Assembly (NCBI GenBank): GCA_032358255.1
Contig: JAULBX010017747.1
Span: forward strand, 62,001 to 126,000
Direction: 5' to 3'
DNA from: Heterotrichella gracilis
Lineage: Eukaryota > Sar > Xanthophyceae > Tribonematales > Xanthonemataceae
DNA length: 64,000 bases
In this document: positions 24,007-37,200 of the stretch, in pieces
How the letters are laid out: every line of letters starts with the position of its first letter
Numbering within the stretch: position 1 is the first letter of the stretch
The notes under the pieces: model-generated
What the model saw: the letters and a program-made list of their open reading frames with translations, nothing else
What the model was told of the DNA's origin: nothing
The model's database searches: none
Program-made: the position numbers and the translations under genes

Positions 24007-25752
24007 ATGGACTGCAGCAGCTCACACCTTGCAGCTACCATAGGGTAACCACCCACGCTCAGCTGCAAGGCAGGCGGTTGTGGCTGCTTACAGCGTACAC
24101 AATGGCGCAGCAATGGCAGACATGGCCAATGGGCTGAGATAATGTGGGTGCAGCAAGGCAGGCGATGCGGCTGCCCTGGGGTATTGAGCGCGCAGCAAGG
24201 GGCACATTGGGTCTGCGCTGGGGTAATGAGGGTGCAGCAAGGGACATGACAAAGGAACGCAGCATAGCGGGGAGGTCATGGGGGGCATATGGGCAGGCAC
24301 GGCATTGGCACGCCTCGCTTGGGTGGGATGACTGGTGTGCTGTCTTTAGCCCAAGGGCTGCCTTTGGCTGCTTTGTTCGAGGAGCAAGATAGAGCGTGTG
24401 CGCAGAGTGAGAGAGACGTGAGGGCCGCGACAGTTTCCATACTGGTATTGCAACATGGCAGGCGCATGTTGCTGGACCAGGGGTGCAACAGGGATGCACA
24501 TGCATCACTATGATAGCATGCGCTTGCGCAGCATTTTCATCATAACAGTTCTCAAATATTGGGTTTTTTCAGGTGGCAACCTACAGTAGCGTTCAGTTAG
24601 GTAGCATGTGACATGGAGGGCACTTTGATTAGGGTATTCTGGAGTTGCTGGCATGAGCCTTACTCAGTATACAAGTGCAACAAAGGGGCAAGAAATGTAC
24701 CACGTGCATTGAAATTCCCCCAAAAGCTCTCATTGACAAGTGTTTTTCACATATGTAACAGTATGTTGGGGCCGTCTCCAGACCGGCCAATCCAGCCCAC
24801 TGGCACTTGTTCCGTGTTATTGTCTGCCTGATTGCTGCACTGCATGCAGGGAGAGAAACACCCCGGGGGAGGGGATGTGGCACGCTGCCGCTCCGTGCGT
24901 CATAGCATGTTCTATCCAAATTTGAAACCAACGGACAGCTGCCCAATTGCTCTTGTATCAACCTAAGGGGGAGGCTCTACGATTTGGTCAATTTCACGCC
25001 GTGGCTTATACAAGACTTGCGTACCGGGTCCGATACATGGTGGTATAGATTGGGGAGTCCTTGCAGAACTACAGTGAACACGCCAGTACGGCAGCCGCGA
25101 GCAATGCATTGCAATGCAATGCGCCATGCCAATCCCAGCTGTTTTTTTGTACACAAACATGGCGCTGCTGCAGCAGCTAGCCACGGCTATGAGCAGCTTT
25201 TAACTGCATAGAAATCACATAGAGGGAAGAAAACAACAGCTCTGGTTACTGTACTGCTGACAAGCGACGACGAGGTGGTGCCTGCAGACGGGCGGCGGGC
25301 GCTCCGGGCGCTCCGGGCGCGTCGGGGCGTCGAATTCCCGCGGCCGCGGCATACAGTGGGCGCGGCGCACCATCGTCGCTCAGCGGCAGCGGCACAGTCT
25401 TTCGATAGCGTTGCCCAAGCCCCAAGCGCTTTGCCCACCTTTGGCGACTGTGGCAGTGTCGACCGACTAGCCTCGAATGGTGTTGTAGAGACTCCCGGTG
25501 CAGAGCAGTGCCCACTGCCTGACGAGGTTGCATTTAAATTTGCAGTTGGTGCCCACTGTATATAAGCCAGCAAGCATCGGCTCTCAGACAACAAACTCAA
25601 CAACCTCCTCAAGAACGTTTTGAGCACTTCCACTGTCCCTTGAACGTGTATATATGCACGCCCAACTGCTACAGTCACATCACCAGCGCACCCAATTAAC
25701 ACTGCAAGTCATTAGGTCTCAAACCCAAGGGTCCCACCTCGGGGCAAACACC
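24007..25752. other. Intergenic region with a ~47 bp imperfect tandem repeat
   Basis: Bases ~24136-24250 hold about three units built on GGGTAATG...GTGCAGCAAGG. The remainder has no supportable gene. A stretch at 25280-25340 is GC-rich (GGGCGCTCCGGGCG doubled). CACTGTATATAAGCC at ~25554 puts a TATA-like TATATAA ~190 bases before the FN3 gene's ATG, a plausible promoter. Confidence 0.45.
25556..25564 (+). promoter_or_regulatory. TATA-like box of the FN3 gene
   Basis: TGTATATAAG lies about 190 bases upstream of the ATG at 25753, followed by a pyrimidine/adenine-rich leader with no earlier long frame. Position and sequence fit a TATA box; no other support. Confidence 0.35.
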
Positions 25753-27891
25753 ATGGCCCGCATGCGCATGCCGCGTGGCGCACTCACAGCCACCCTGCTC
25801 CTCCTGGCCCTGGCCTGTGGGGGTGCAATCGCCCAGGAGATTCGGTTTGTGGGCAATGTGGGGTGCGCTGACCTGCAGCCTGCAGCGCCCTCTGGCATGC
25901 GCATCCAGCCGCTGAACAACAAGCTGCGTGTGTGGTGGAACCCGCCCTCCAATGCCGCATGCGTGGACCAGTACAGGGTCAAGGTGGGTGGCCAGCACAT
26001 GCATGCAACTATGTGCCATGTCATGCCTGTGGTGCAACATGGGGGGAAGTTCATCAAATTATTTTAATTGCTGGAAAATGGGGTGCACGCAATACAGGCC
26101 CCTCCTTGGCAGCATACTGCAGTGCAGTGCGTGTGATGCAACGCACCAATCCGCATTGGCGTGGGTTCTCTCAGTGACCCGCTATGTATGCTGTTCATGT
26201 CAAGCTGCCAATCACACCCGGCACATGGGATGATTGATAACCCCTCCCCCTGCAGGTTGAGCTCGCCGACAACAACCAGCGCTTCTTCTTCGGCGGCATG
26301 CAGCTCAACACCCCCGCCTTTAACGTCACCATCAATGGCCTCACCAACGGGGTGCAGTACAAGATCACAGTGCAGGTGAGGAGCTGGCAGGGATGTGGTG
26401 GAGGGTTTTTGGTTAGGGTTCTGTGTAGGGTTTGCCATCCAGGAGGGTTTGTAGGGGCTCGCATGATGCATGTGCATGGTCAAGTCTAGCAATGGCATGC
26501 AGTGTTTGGTATCTGTCAACCATGGCTCGTGTTATATTAATGCTTGGCAGGGGATCTGGCTACAACCCCACCAATGCACTGCAAGCACCATGCTGTTTGA
26601 AACCCTCTCACAGCACACCTTGGTGCACATGACATGACCACCATCACCTGACAGCCCTGCAACCCCTCCCTGCAGGCTTTATCATCCAAGTACAACGGTG
26701 GCGGCGCATCCGTAGCCCTGGGCACCCCCACCGACGTGTGCGACCCCCTGGTGGCCCCAGGCGCACCCACCAGCCTGCGCGCCACACCCAGCGACAGCTC
26801 AGTCAGGATTTGCTGGGACGGGGTGGCCAATGATGCATGTGTGTCCGAGTACAGGGTGAGCGCGATAGTGCTGAGCGACAACAGGGGGTTCATGATGCCC
26901 CAGCAGCAGACCAGCAAGGGGGGTTGCGTGGACATCAACCAGCTGCAGAACGGGGTCACCTATCGCTTCACAGTGCAGGTGAGCCATGTGCATATGCGTA
27001 CCCTAAACCCTAAACCCTAAAACCTGGACCCTGGACATTCATGTATTACTGCACGATGCAAGCGCATATACATACCCTACATTAGGGTTTCCATGTGGTC
27101 GTGAGACATATGACAAGCACTCTTACAAACTTCAGCGCAATCTATTTCCTTTATCATTTCCCAAAGTAGCACCCACCCAGTATCACACAGCGCTAGTGCA
27201 GCGCCATGGCGCACCCACTCCTCACCCTCCTAGCAACCCTTCTATGCAGCACCATAACATGCACTCCCTTTGCCCTGCACAGGCCTTCTCCTACGCATTC
27301 AACGGCGGCGCGTCCTCCTTCGTTGACGCCACTCCCTCCAACCCCTGGCGCTGCGTGCTGGCCAACGGCCAGTACCCACAGTGCAATGCAGCCAGCTGGG
27401 GGTGGTGCCGCCCAATGAACTGCCAGCAGATGGTGCGTGCTACATGCACATGTGTTGTACTAGATACCCTGCTAGGGTCATGAAGGGATGCATGTGCGCA
27501 TTGCATTATTATCAAGGAGAGGTGTATCTCAGCATCACCTGTGTCTGCATGCCAGCAGAATGTGCATATCCCGTTGCCCCTTATATTGTGTGCACTGATT
27601 ATCACACAATGATGGAGCCACCACTGCGTTGCCCTCAACCAATCCACTCACCCTGGTCACGTTGTTGCGCAGGCTGCTGCCGGGCGCTGCAACTCCGCTG
27701 CCCTCCGCCAAGTGGACCCCTCTACCCGCACCGTCACCCAGTACTGCCCCCAGGTGTGCGGCTGCCCCGCACCGGACCAGATGGCCGCCTTTGACACCAC
27801 CCGCTCCCTGGCTACACCAGACCCCCAGGGGGCTGATGCCCAGAGCAGGCTGTTTGGGATTGACACCTCCTGCTGCCGCACAGCGCCGTAA
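25753..27891 (+). CDS. Secreted protein with two FN3 domains and a Cys-rich C-terminus
   Basis: Exons 25753-25983, 26256-26375, 26676-26978, 27283-27432, 27673-27891 are all phase 0 and give 340 aa. Residues 1-28 form a signal peptide (LTATLLLLALACGGAIAQ). Two fibronectin type III repeats follow, each preceded by a Cys: APSGMRIQPLNNKLRVWWNP...VQYKITVQA and APTSLRATPSDSSVRICWDG...VTYRFTVQA. The C-terminal ~100 residues are Cys-rich (NCQQM, GRCNSAALRQ, CPQVCGCP, TSCCRTAP), reminiscent of ShK-type modules, though the match is loose. The exon borders respect the domains. It is probably an extracellular matrix or cell-wall adhesion protein; no ligand can be inferred. Confidence 0.88.
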
Positions 27892-28714
27892 GCCATGGCA
27901 ATCCTCATCGTGACAGTAGGTCCTAGAACCGTGCAGCTGGAGTGAATGTGCAGTCTCTGAGGCCAAATTGTGGCCAGACGCTTGAAACGCAGTTGGCAAT
28001 TTGAGCAAGTGTGAATATATATTGACTCTGTATTTATTAACTTATTTAGAGATGTTGTGTGTGTCATGCCATATTATTTATTGTCACATATGTGACGCTG
28101 TTATCTTCAAGAAGTGTATAAAACAATCGCTGATAATTATCAATATCTCCAAGAAGTGTAACAATTGGTACTCGCAAGATATATTTTCGCGTGCAATTGT
28201 GATTGATGATAACATCACGTTATGATGGTTCAACCAGTGCAACACATGCCACTACAATCCACGAAACTCAGCTTGCTTGGATAAACAGCACTGTCACTGC
28301 ACACAGCCTGTAGCCTTGCAGCAACTCAACTTATGCCATGCTGGCGCACCATGCCGCCCGCTTCATAAAAAACTTCATTGGAAGAATTCTTGAATGCAAA
28401 CGCGCAATGTCATTGGGTCAATGTGGTGCAGCCAAAAACCTGCCATGGACGTTAAGTTTGAGAAATGCAAAGCCCAACTGGTTCGCATCAGTGCCCAGCA
28501 GGGCTCAAAGTGGCCTCTACCCTACGCCATGCAAAAGACACCTTGCATCACATCATGAATGCCTACATTAATGTGTCCACCTACTATATGTCACAAATTG
28601 GCGTGCCCTCCGGCCAACGCCACACGATGCACTACCATGGCACCAACATAACCAGTTACTTTCACTGTACCAACATCGCAATTGTCTACTCCTGCTACAC
28701 ATTACCAACCATCT
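27892..28714. other. Convergent intergenic region
   Basis: The 3' ends of the FN3 gene (+) and the EXPERA gene (-) face each other. The sequence is AT-rich at 28010-28220 and no gene is supported. Probably both 3' UTRs. Confidence 0.5.
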
Positions 28715-29643
28715 TCACTCCTGTTTGCTGCCTGGCTTCCCATCCCCCCCAAAGGGCTTCTCGCTCAGCCCCATCCGGAACACAATCGCCAGCGGGACCA
28801 CCAGGTAGGGCAAGTAGAACCCAAACAGGGCCCGGTTATCCACGCCCTCCCCCTTGGCAAACCACAGCTCGGCCAGGATCGGCACCATAGTGGAGACCAC
28901 AAAGCTGCCGTAGCACAGGGCGGGGACCCGGATCCAGTTCTTGCCGGCCACAAAGGCGTAGGTGGCGACGAAGAAGAAGGGCAGCTGGAGCAGGATCTCG
29001 GTCCACACCAGGGCGACAAACCACAGCGGCTTTTCGGTCATCTGCAGCAGGTGCAAGGGCAGGTCAGGGACACCGGGGCTGCTTTGATGTTGGGAATCGG
29101 GGCGTCAGCATTGTTAGGTCGATAAGTGAAGGCTGTGTTGGGGTGCCTTAAAATTGCTATCAACAGCCATAGGTGCACACTGATGAACGGAACTTGGGTA
29201 CAGGCACGCACGTGCATGGAGCAAAAGTTGAATTGAGGTGGTGCTTGCGGTATTGTGCAGGCCCTAGAGTTGCCTTGCGTCAGGTTGCGTACCAGTGGGT
29301 CTTTGTAGGTGTCCAGGTACCAGTCACCCATGTCCAAGGCTGCCTGTGGGTACCAGCTGCGAGGGAGCACTGCAGGCAGGAAGACACTCAACTAAGAGGG
29401 TGGCTGGTGCTAACCTACAGTGTGAGTTGTTCGTGCAAATAAGCAAGCCTGAAGGAGGTTCACAGTACTCCATGGCGCTGAGGAAATGTGCATTGGTGCT
29501 CGTTGCAAGGGATGTGCACCATGTGGTTCAAATCGGTGTAGCTCACCTGCTTGTGAGTCCACCAGCGCTGTGATGGGGATGTGGGTGGCCAGGAACACCA
29601 CAAACAGCCTGTCCAAAGGACGCTGCGACAAACGCTTTGCCAT
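28715..29643 (-). CDS. EXPERA-domain membrane protein (TMEM97/EBP-like)
   Basis: EXPERA proteins (TMEM97/sigma-2 receptor, EBP, TM6SF2) are ER membrane proteins tied to sterol handling. Exons 29643-29547, 29369-29293, 29041-28715 give 166 aa in phase. Family signatures: RPLDRLFVVFLATHIPITAL and VDSQA in helix 1, then PLWFVALVWTEILLQLPFFF and GKNWIRVP. MVPILAELWF carries the conserved Glu of the last helix. Four helices are visible. The C-terminus (KPFGGDGKPGSKQE) lacks a clear KKXX retention signal. Length and order match TMEM97-type proteins. Substrate unknown. Confidence 0.92.
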
Positions 29644-30248
29644 TGCAGTGATATCCTACAGGGTGGAAAATGGCTTTCACTGGGATGAGTGGCAGAATTC
29701 TTGCATCAGGTTAGCTGTTTCATGGGACAATGCGTGTATGAAAGGTGTTATTCATAACACTCATTCCTACAGCCAACGAGCGTGACGGTGGTGTGGCTCC
29801 CCAGTGCAGTGCAGATGCATGCATATATGCATGCATACCGCTTACTTGTGGGTTACTCCGTCCGTTTGCTGAAGGAGTACCGTTCCAGGCAGCTCCTTTC
29901 TACAGGTCTCGCTCTCTTGCTACTGTGTGCTGATTGCCAGATTTGCTCAATGCTTCTGACTCTCAACGTTCAAAAAGACGACAAAGTGTACATTCAGAGT
30001 TGCCTGCACCTTGCTCCGATCTTGTTCGTGTCTAAAAAGAGTCAAGAAGTTATCGCTAGGGTATTCGTGACGGCAGCAGCTTTATCCGCTGCTCAACGTG
30101 GGTCATGTGCATGCATCCTCACAAATAACAAATATAAAAAACAAATACAAAAGAATTAAAGTCAGCAACAAATTATGTCTGCCTTAGTGGAGAGAAATTT
30201 ATACGCCATACATCAGGCTGCTCTGCTCTACACCTAACTATTGCAATC
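29644..30248. other. Intergenic region
   Basis: The upstream region of the EXPERA gene and downstream of the sulfurtransferase. A palindromic ATGCATGCATATATGCATGCAT word occurs near 29815-29836. No gene supported. Confidence 0.4.
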
Positions 30249-33059
30249 TCATGTCTCCACCCGCAGCTCCTCCCTGTTGCCCCACTCGTTCCAACTGCCG
30301 TCGTAGCTGGCCCAGTTTGACACCCCCAAGCGGTGCATCGCCAGCGCCAGTGTGCACGACGCCACGCCCCCGTTGCAATATGATATCACCCGCTGCTGCT
30401 TGCTGCCACTGAAATCGACCCCCGCACCCTCAAGTGCTGCCCGCAGCTGGTCCAAGGGTAGCAGGTGGCCTGTGGTAGGGTCCAGTAGGGTTTTCCGCGG
30501 CAGGCTCGCGGCAGTGGGGATGCGCCCGCCACGCGCCGCTCGCTTAACCTGTAGAAATACAATCGGGCGTTGGACCATGAATGCAGTTGCAACAGACTAG
30601 GGTGTCAAGTAGGTGCAGTGGCGGCACACGTCTCCTGCACAGAGAATACAAACAAACAAAAGGCATTCCCAGCCGTCATCGGCTTATTGCCTTGTGTGCC
30701 CACAGAATACATCATGATTCCTGCCCATGTGTGTATCATCTTTGTCACATGGTACAGGGCATAGCTGGAAAAAAAATGTATTCTTTTTAATGCATGACGG
30801 TAATGCATATCAAAGAACCCTATTCATAAACAGTTTACAAGGACAAGGGATGAAATAAAGCCTCTCTTGCCGAGCTTACACCAAATCCACAAAGTGCCAG
30901 AGAAACTGCCAGAATGAATCCAAGGGCTGCATTGTTAAATAATTGTTGATACCAGCCAGGCGTCAGCAAGGCCTTGCGAACAGCCGTACAGAATGCAGGT
31001 GGGGGTTTTCCATGTCACCTGTCCGCTGTACTGATCTGCTGATCGAGCATCAAGCAGCACAAGTTCCACCCCACTGCCCTGATTCGAGAGTCCCTGCAAG
31101 ATATCTTGGGCTGTCACGCGTATGTCAGGGCGCGGCTGGCCAAAGAACTCAGCATACACCTGCAAAACCATTCCGATTCATTTGCTACAAGAGAGCGTTT
31201 ACCTCACGCACTGCTGCTATCCCGTCATGCCCTGATTGCCCCAACATTGGCTTCTAAATTCCAACTGTAGAATGGGGTGCAAAAACGCATCACTCCATAC
31301 ATCCATGAACTTTCAGCCCACATGCAGCACAGCTGAACTGTTCTTCGTAATTGCAGGGCTTCAGAACTGCGTCATAGCATTAGCAAGTGACAATCACTAT
31401 GTTATTACAGCCAGATAACAGGCAGACCCGCATGTAGGCAGGCAGCTAATACTGCTTCAGGAGGTACCTTGAGTGGGCAGGGTTCGTACAGGAGGGCAGA
31501 ATAGAATTAAGGTGTAGGGTTTAGGGTTCAGACACCAAGGTAGCTATTAGCTTCAGGAGGTACCTTGAGAGGGCAGGGTTCGTACAGCTGACTGGGCCTC
31601 CCCTCGCTCTCCCATTTGCGCCAGCCCCCCTCTAAGATCAGGGGTGTGGGGTGGCCATGGTACTGCAGGCACCACCACAGCCGGGCGGCCAGCATGCCAT
31701 CCCCACTGTCATAAACCTGCACATGCACCCCGGTCTTTGACCATCCATTTCCGCCCCTGTGTGTGCTGGACACGCATGCATATCAATTTCAAATTATTTT
31801 GGGGAAACAATGGTTGCACTTTGTTGGTGAAAGGGGGGTGGGGGGAGAAGGGGAGCAATCATTCCTCCCATGCAGATACAGTAATGATTTTCTACAAGCC
31901 TGGAAATATATAACTGGTACTCGCATGACAAAAAATGTGCATTCAGGTTGGCACGGCCCGATTTGTGCAGGTTCCTCCAGGTACGCACCACCACTGGCCG
32001 ATCAGTTCCCACCCCTTTGCCCTCCATTTCAGCGGCAAACACATCGCTGACCAGTTGGAGCTGCACAGGCACTGGATCATCCAAATCGATCCCATCTTTT
32101 ATCCAGGACACAAATGACGCACCTGCTCCCAATCAAACACGGGTTACAACCACCCCACAAAAGATGTAATATGAGATAAATGATTGTTCCCAAGCTGGAC
32201 TTCAGGTCAGGCCCAAGTGGTCATTGCTCTGCCAACAGCTGCTGACTACTGGACCAACCAATGCTGGCAAACAGGGAAGCAGACACACGTCACCAGGGCA
32301 GGATGGAACCCTTACCTAGGGTTCAAGCACGCAGTATATGCAGTATGCCCACCTGGTATGTGCCCCGCCAGGTAGTCGTCATACCCATCTGTGTAGGTGC
32401 TCTTTTCCACCCCTGGCGCAACAAGCGCTGTGTCGACCCTGCCCCGCACATCGACGATGGACACATCCTGCATGCAACACCAGTGGAGGTGGACTCAACA
32501 CTGAATCAAAGCACCCCTACCTAGTACAGGAAATTTGCCCTCTTGGTACACACCCAAAACCATTGCTAGACCCTTTTAAGCCCATCCTGCAAGTAGGCGC
32601 TACTAGTCCCACCACAGAGCCAGGCCAGTCACGGGGCTAGTCTTGGTATCCGGAATACAGACTGTAAACCCTTGAGGTTGTCTGCTTAGGGTGTGTGAGC
32701 ACACCTCGAGGTTGTCTGCTAAGGGTTTGTGAGCACACCTTGAGGTTGTCTGCTAGCCACTGCGTTGACACAAGCACGTCCTGCCCACTCCCCACAAGGC
32801 CAGGCCCTGGTGCTGCACACGAGACGAGGATCCGCTGCCCGGTGCCTTGAAACCTGCTTCCCAAACCGAGCTGTACCCGTTTGGAGCTGGGTTTGACACC
32901 CCTTAGAGACCTTGCTCGGTAGTTGGCACTGGCTACCTGCTCCCGCTGTGTCACCTTGATGGGGGGGTGCAGCAAAGGGGGTAGCAAAGGGTGCAACAAC
33001 GAGGACCTGCGCCAGCTGGTGGTGTGTGAAATGCTGGTAACGAACTGTGAGCTTGTCAT
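30249..33059 (-). CDS. Tandem-rhodanese sulfurtransferase (TST/MPST-like)
   Basis: Two-domain rhodaneses move sulfane sulfur from thiosulfate or 3-mercaptopyruvate to cyanide or thiols. Exons 33059-32739, 32467-32353, 32122-31989, 31734-31564, 31159-31019, 30548-30249 give 393 aa in phase. The N-terminal domain has VSTQWLADNLK, SIVDVRGRVD, DYLAGHIPGASFVSW (a typical GHIPGA) and VQVYDSGDGMLAARLWW. The C-terminal domain has LVLLDARSADQYSGQ, GRIPTAASLP and the catalytic-loop Cys in YCNGGVAS. The first ~60 residues are Ser/Arg/Leu-rich and look like an organelle transit peptide. The catalytic loop (CNGGVAS) differs from the common CGSGVTA/CRKGVTA forms, so substrate preference is open. The 31734 acceptor was chosen by frame; it is less pyrimidine-rich than the others. 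Confidence 0.9.
31445..31500 (-). repeat. Copy of a sulfurtransferase exon end
   Basis: GCTTCAGGAGGTACCTTGAG and the following GGGCAGGGTTCGTACAG, the reverse of the exon end and donor at 31550-31592, recur at ~31453-31492 with TTTAGGG between the copies. Confidence 0.8.
32671..32738 (-). repeat. Two 34 bp tandem copies of the first-exon donor edge
   Basis: The real exon end (DNLK, then GTGTGC) at 32739 is followed into the intron by two more 34 bp units, nearly identical (CTYGAGGTTGTCTGC core). Each unit contains a donor-like GTGTGCTC. Confidence 0.85.
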
Positions 33060-34204
33060 GTCGTCAACATGCTTGCGACGGTTGGTGCTGTGCCCATGTT
33101 ATATGTTAGGTTAGCATGCATGCAGTGCTTTGGCAATATGCATGCAACGCCGTTCGTTGTTTTCGGTCGGTTGGCTATACAACTCGCTTACAACCGCGCG
33201 GGTATATAGACAGCAATAATTCGCTGACATAGCATCAGGGTTGGCAATCACAGCAGAGGACGAAAATCCGGGCTCAATAATGAATAGGATCGAGTCTGTC
33301 CTGCGTCATCCCTTTCGTTCTTTTTGCTCTTTTTTTGGAAAATCGACCATTTTTTGGATTCTGCTTCACTCTTTTGCTTGTCTTTGCCACCAAGGGTAAC
33401 AAAATATTGACAGGTCTTTTTTGCTAAAGCTCCACACGCACTGATACATCCTCCTTTCCAATTCCACTTTTAGCTTGGTCGTGGACTTGTGGATGGCATG
33501 CATGCATGGTGCGCCAATGTTCCAACACGGAAGTGATAACCGCATACTGTTTTCCCCAAACGTGCATGGGTGCTAGAACATGCCAGCTTACACTGAGCTT
33601 TCAATTGGTACTGTCACAACAACACACCTGCTAGGGACTGCAACAGTGTAGACTCTCTGAGAGGTCCCGCACCCCATGTGGGCATGGTGCAATGCCGCGC
33701 AATAGCTGGTAGCAAAGGGAAAGGAAAGGAAACGAAAATGGAACCAAAAGGAGTAAAGTTGTAAGACAGTTGCAAAGCATCTGTTCTTATTTTCACAGCA
33801 CCCTCAATATCATAGATGCATAGCCCCTCACCCACCCACCACAAAGCCCTGATTAACACCCACACTCAGTGGCAGCACAGCAAATAGGCACGGCCTGCGG
33901 CCCTAAGTCGCTACTTGCCAAGCGCACAATAGAAAAAAGCAACTCAAGCCCTCCAACATTGTGGGTTCCAACTCCACGGTCTGGGACCAGCATTTCAACT
34001 GCACTTTAATGGGGGTCTCTATCGCCGTGACACTTCCTCAGCCAACAACCCTGAGCAGGGTTTTGTGCTACACATGCCGGGGTGGGTGGTGGGACGTAGC
34101 CAATCACAGCAGGTCGTTTGCACGGGTTTATGGCCTGGATTGAAGATTACAGCTATCACCTGCGCCCTGCCCTCAACCCCATGCCACTCCCTCTTCAGCT
34201 TCCC
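33060..34204. other. Intergenic region
   Basis: Holds the sulfurtransferase promoter side and the 3' flank of the MDR gene. Dense ATGCATGC words near 33110-33150 and 33495-33515. No gene recognised. Confidence 0.4.
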
Positions 34205-37200
34205 CTAGCACACTTTGAGTATGACCTTCCCCCTTGCGTGGCCTTGCTCCAGGTAGGCGTGGGCCTCTCTGCGCACACATGGGGGCCCCGCATGGTAAGT
34301 GTGATACCATTGAACTGGTAGCTGACCACAGCACAGCTCAGAAAACATTCACCCAGGACATTTGCTGTGAAACAGTGGGCAACATTTGGGTTATCTGAAC
34401 GAATGAATTGCATGCCGGTCCGAGGGGCCAATGCCCTGCACTGCATGAACAAGCAGTCTAGTAGAGACAAAGGGATGGGTCCCCACAGGCTGCAGAAGGC
34501 AGAAATTAAGGGAGAGGAAAGCGAACCCTACATCCCAAACCATAGCTAGGGCCGACCCCAGGGACTGCATGCATGCATTAACACACCGCGATCCTGGGCC
34601 ACTGAATGCTCGTAGCATAGGTCCAGGGTTAAGGATTAAGGGTTTAGGGTTTGCAGTAGGGTTTGGCACGCACTGTACTTGCTCCAGCGGCAGCACCCTG
34701 TCCACCACGGGCTTGACCACCCCCTGGCTCATCAAATCTGCAACATTTTTGAGGTCCTTCCCACTGGGCTGCACGAAGAGCAAAGTGTAGTGCGGACCCA
34801 GGCGCAGGAAGCCTTTTACTACCCTGCACTGGCAACAACAAGAATATAAAACACTTTCATTATCAACACGACATATGGTGTGAAGGAGGGGATGGAGGCC
34901 CATGAAACCACCCTGCACTGGCACCAAATACCCTAGGGTCACCACATCATGGTGTGCCTCCGATGAGCAATCCAAGTGAACCAACTGAACAAGTGTTTTA
35001 TGTGCACCATTGTTTTGGTTTAAAATAATGGCAATTTCACATGACTGACATCATTGGACCATTGCAACTTGACACCACCCGCAGGACACCACATGCAACC
35101 ACAAACCTCTACCCAGGACCCACAAAGCCTACACATACCCTTAAGGCTCCCAAGCACTCACAACCCTTCTTGTACCCTACCACCCTACAGGACATCGAGG
35201 CAACCGCTTGTACCCACCCACCCACCCACAAACCCTGCTCTTACCCCAGCATCCAGTGGAACAGCAGCGCAAGCCCCCCCAGGTTATTCCCATACTTGGC
35301 CTGCCACCCCGAGTTGAGTATGTTGATGTAGTGCCCCCTGCGCTTGATCACCTTGAGGCTAGCCACCTCAGTGTCGCCTGCACAGCCAACCAGCAAGCGC
35401 CACGTCAGCACACGGCACTGATAGGGCTGCGCTGTTGGGATTAGGGTTTTGTTTTAGGATATAGGGTTTATGGTAGCATGTGGGTACGTGTTCTGCACCC
35501 GATGTAGCTTATGTGATGCGCTGATGGTGTGCAGATGCATGCCATTTGTCGAAATGATCTTCCCCAGAGGTTTAGGGTTTAGGGTTTGTCCTCAAATCCA
35601 GCTATCAGGATGACTAATGACAACACAAATCAGGGACACTGGCAAGCAAGCAACAGTCCTACCACAGTGTTGAGGGAGTGGTGCAAAAAGGGCACGGGTG
35701 GCCCCGCTGGTTCACCAAGTCATCACGTGTATGCCCGATTGTGTAAAAGCAAACCACATAATTAAATACGCACCTCCAATTGTGTCGATGACCGCATCAA
35801 AGGGTGTGGCTCTGTGCTCCTGCACCAAATCCTGGCGGGTGTAGTCAACCACTGCATCAGCACCCAGTTCCTGTGGAAAGGGGGTTCACAGCATTGGAGG
35901 GTATGGCCAACCCAGGGTCCCTGGCCATGTTCAAGCCAATCATGATTGTGACTTGCTAATCTGGCTGTATCGCTGGAATGCATGTAACTAAGTAACTAAG
36001 TAACTGGCTGTATTGCTGGAATGCATGTAACTAAGTAACTAAGTAACTGGCTGTATTGCTGGAATGCATCAAATAAGTAACTAAGTAACTGGCTGTATTG
36101 CTGGAATGCATGTAACTAAGTAACCAAGTAACTAGCCAACTATGATTGTGACAGTTAGTCCTCGTGATTATTACCTTTGTGACAAAATCCACATTCTTGG
36201 GTCCACAGGTGGTGGTCACATGCGCCCCACGTGCCTTGGCCAGCTGTATGGCCATGCACCCCACACCGCCCGCCCCCGCATGGACCAGCACGCGGCTGGT
36301 GGGGCCCACCCGAGCTGCCTCCAATGCCTGCAGGCACGGGAGGCAATTCATATGTAGTAGACCCTTGACAAGGGTGGTGCCATTCAAAACACCCATTTCA
36401 AGTGTGCTCGCCTGTCGCACCACATCCCACAGGGGGAATGTCGCAGGGAGGGCAGGGAGGATAGGTGCATGCGGACACACATTTGCTAGGGTTCCACGGC
36501 CCCAGCCTAGGGTTTTCAGGGTATCAGCCCCACCCCACCTGTCATGCCGTGACCGTCACCAGCGGCATACCCCCGCCTAGGTTTTAGGGTCCCTAGCCAA
36601 GGTTATTTATCTAAAAACCCTAGGGTTCCACCCCCACCCACCTGCCATGCCGTGAGTGCCACCAGCGGCACCCCCCCCGCCTGCTCAAAGCTGACCCCCT
36701 GGGGTATGTGCGCCAGGTGCTCCTCCTTCACCACCACGTACTCTGCGTAGGTGCCCTGCTCGTAGGTGAAGCTGAAGTAGGGGGTGAGCGCGAATACCCT
36801 GTCGCCGGGGGAGTACTGCGCCAGGGGAGCAAAGAAATTATATTATTTGGAGGGAAATCCAGGCTGGAAGGGGCCAGATGAGAAAGGATAAATTTTTGGC
36901 ACCAAGGGAGAGATGCACCAGGCGATGGGAGGAGTAGGGCAGCGGGTCATCCACTTGACTCTTTTGGGCAAATGAACTTTCACCAGGTGTCATTCTACAA
37001 AGGAATACAGGTTATGCAGACCCCTGACGATGGGGGGCCAATATGTGGCATATGACCTCCGCATCCCTTCCTGGTTTACCTTGCTGCCTGGGTAGCTTTT
37101 CTCCACCACTCCTGCCACATCCCCGCCCAGCACCTGTGCCACACAAAAATAGGATTTAGGGTTTAGGGTTGGTCAATGCTGCCACAGCCCAGAACCTGCC

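Noticed and set aside
29815-29836. ATGCATGCATATATGCATGCAT words as a specific regulatory site
   Set aside because: Similar GCATGC/ATGCAT words are scattered across the whole window in introns and spacers, so this looks like background composition rather than a site.
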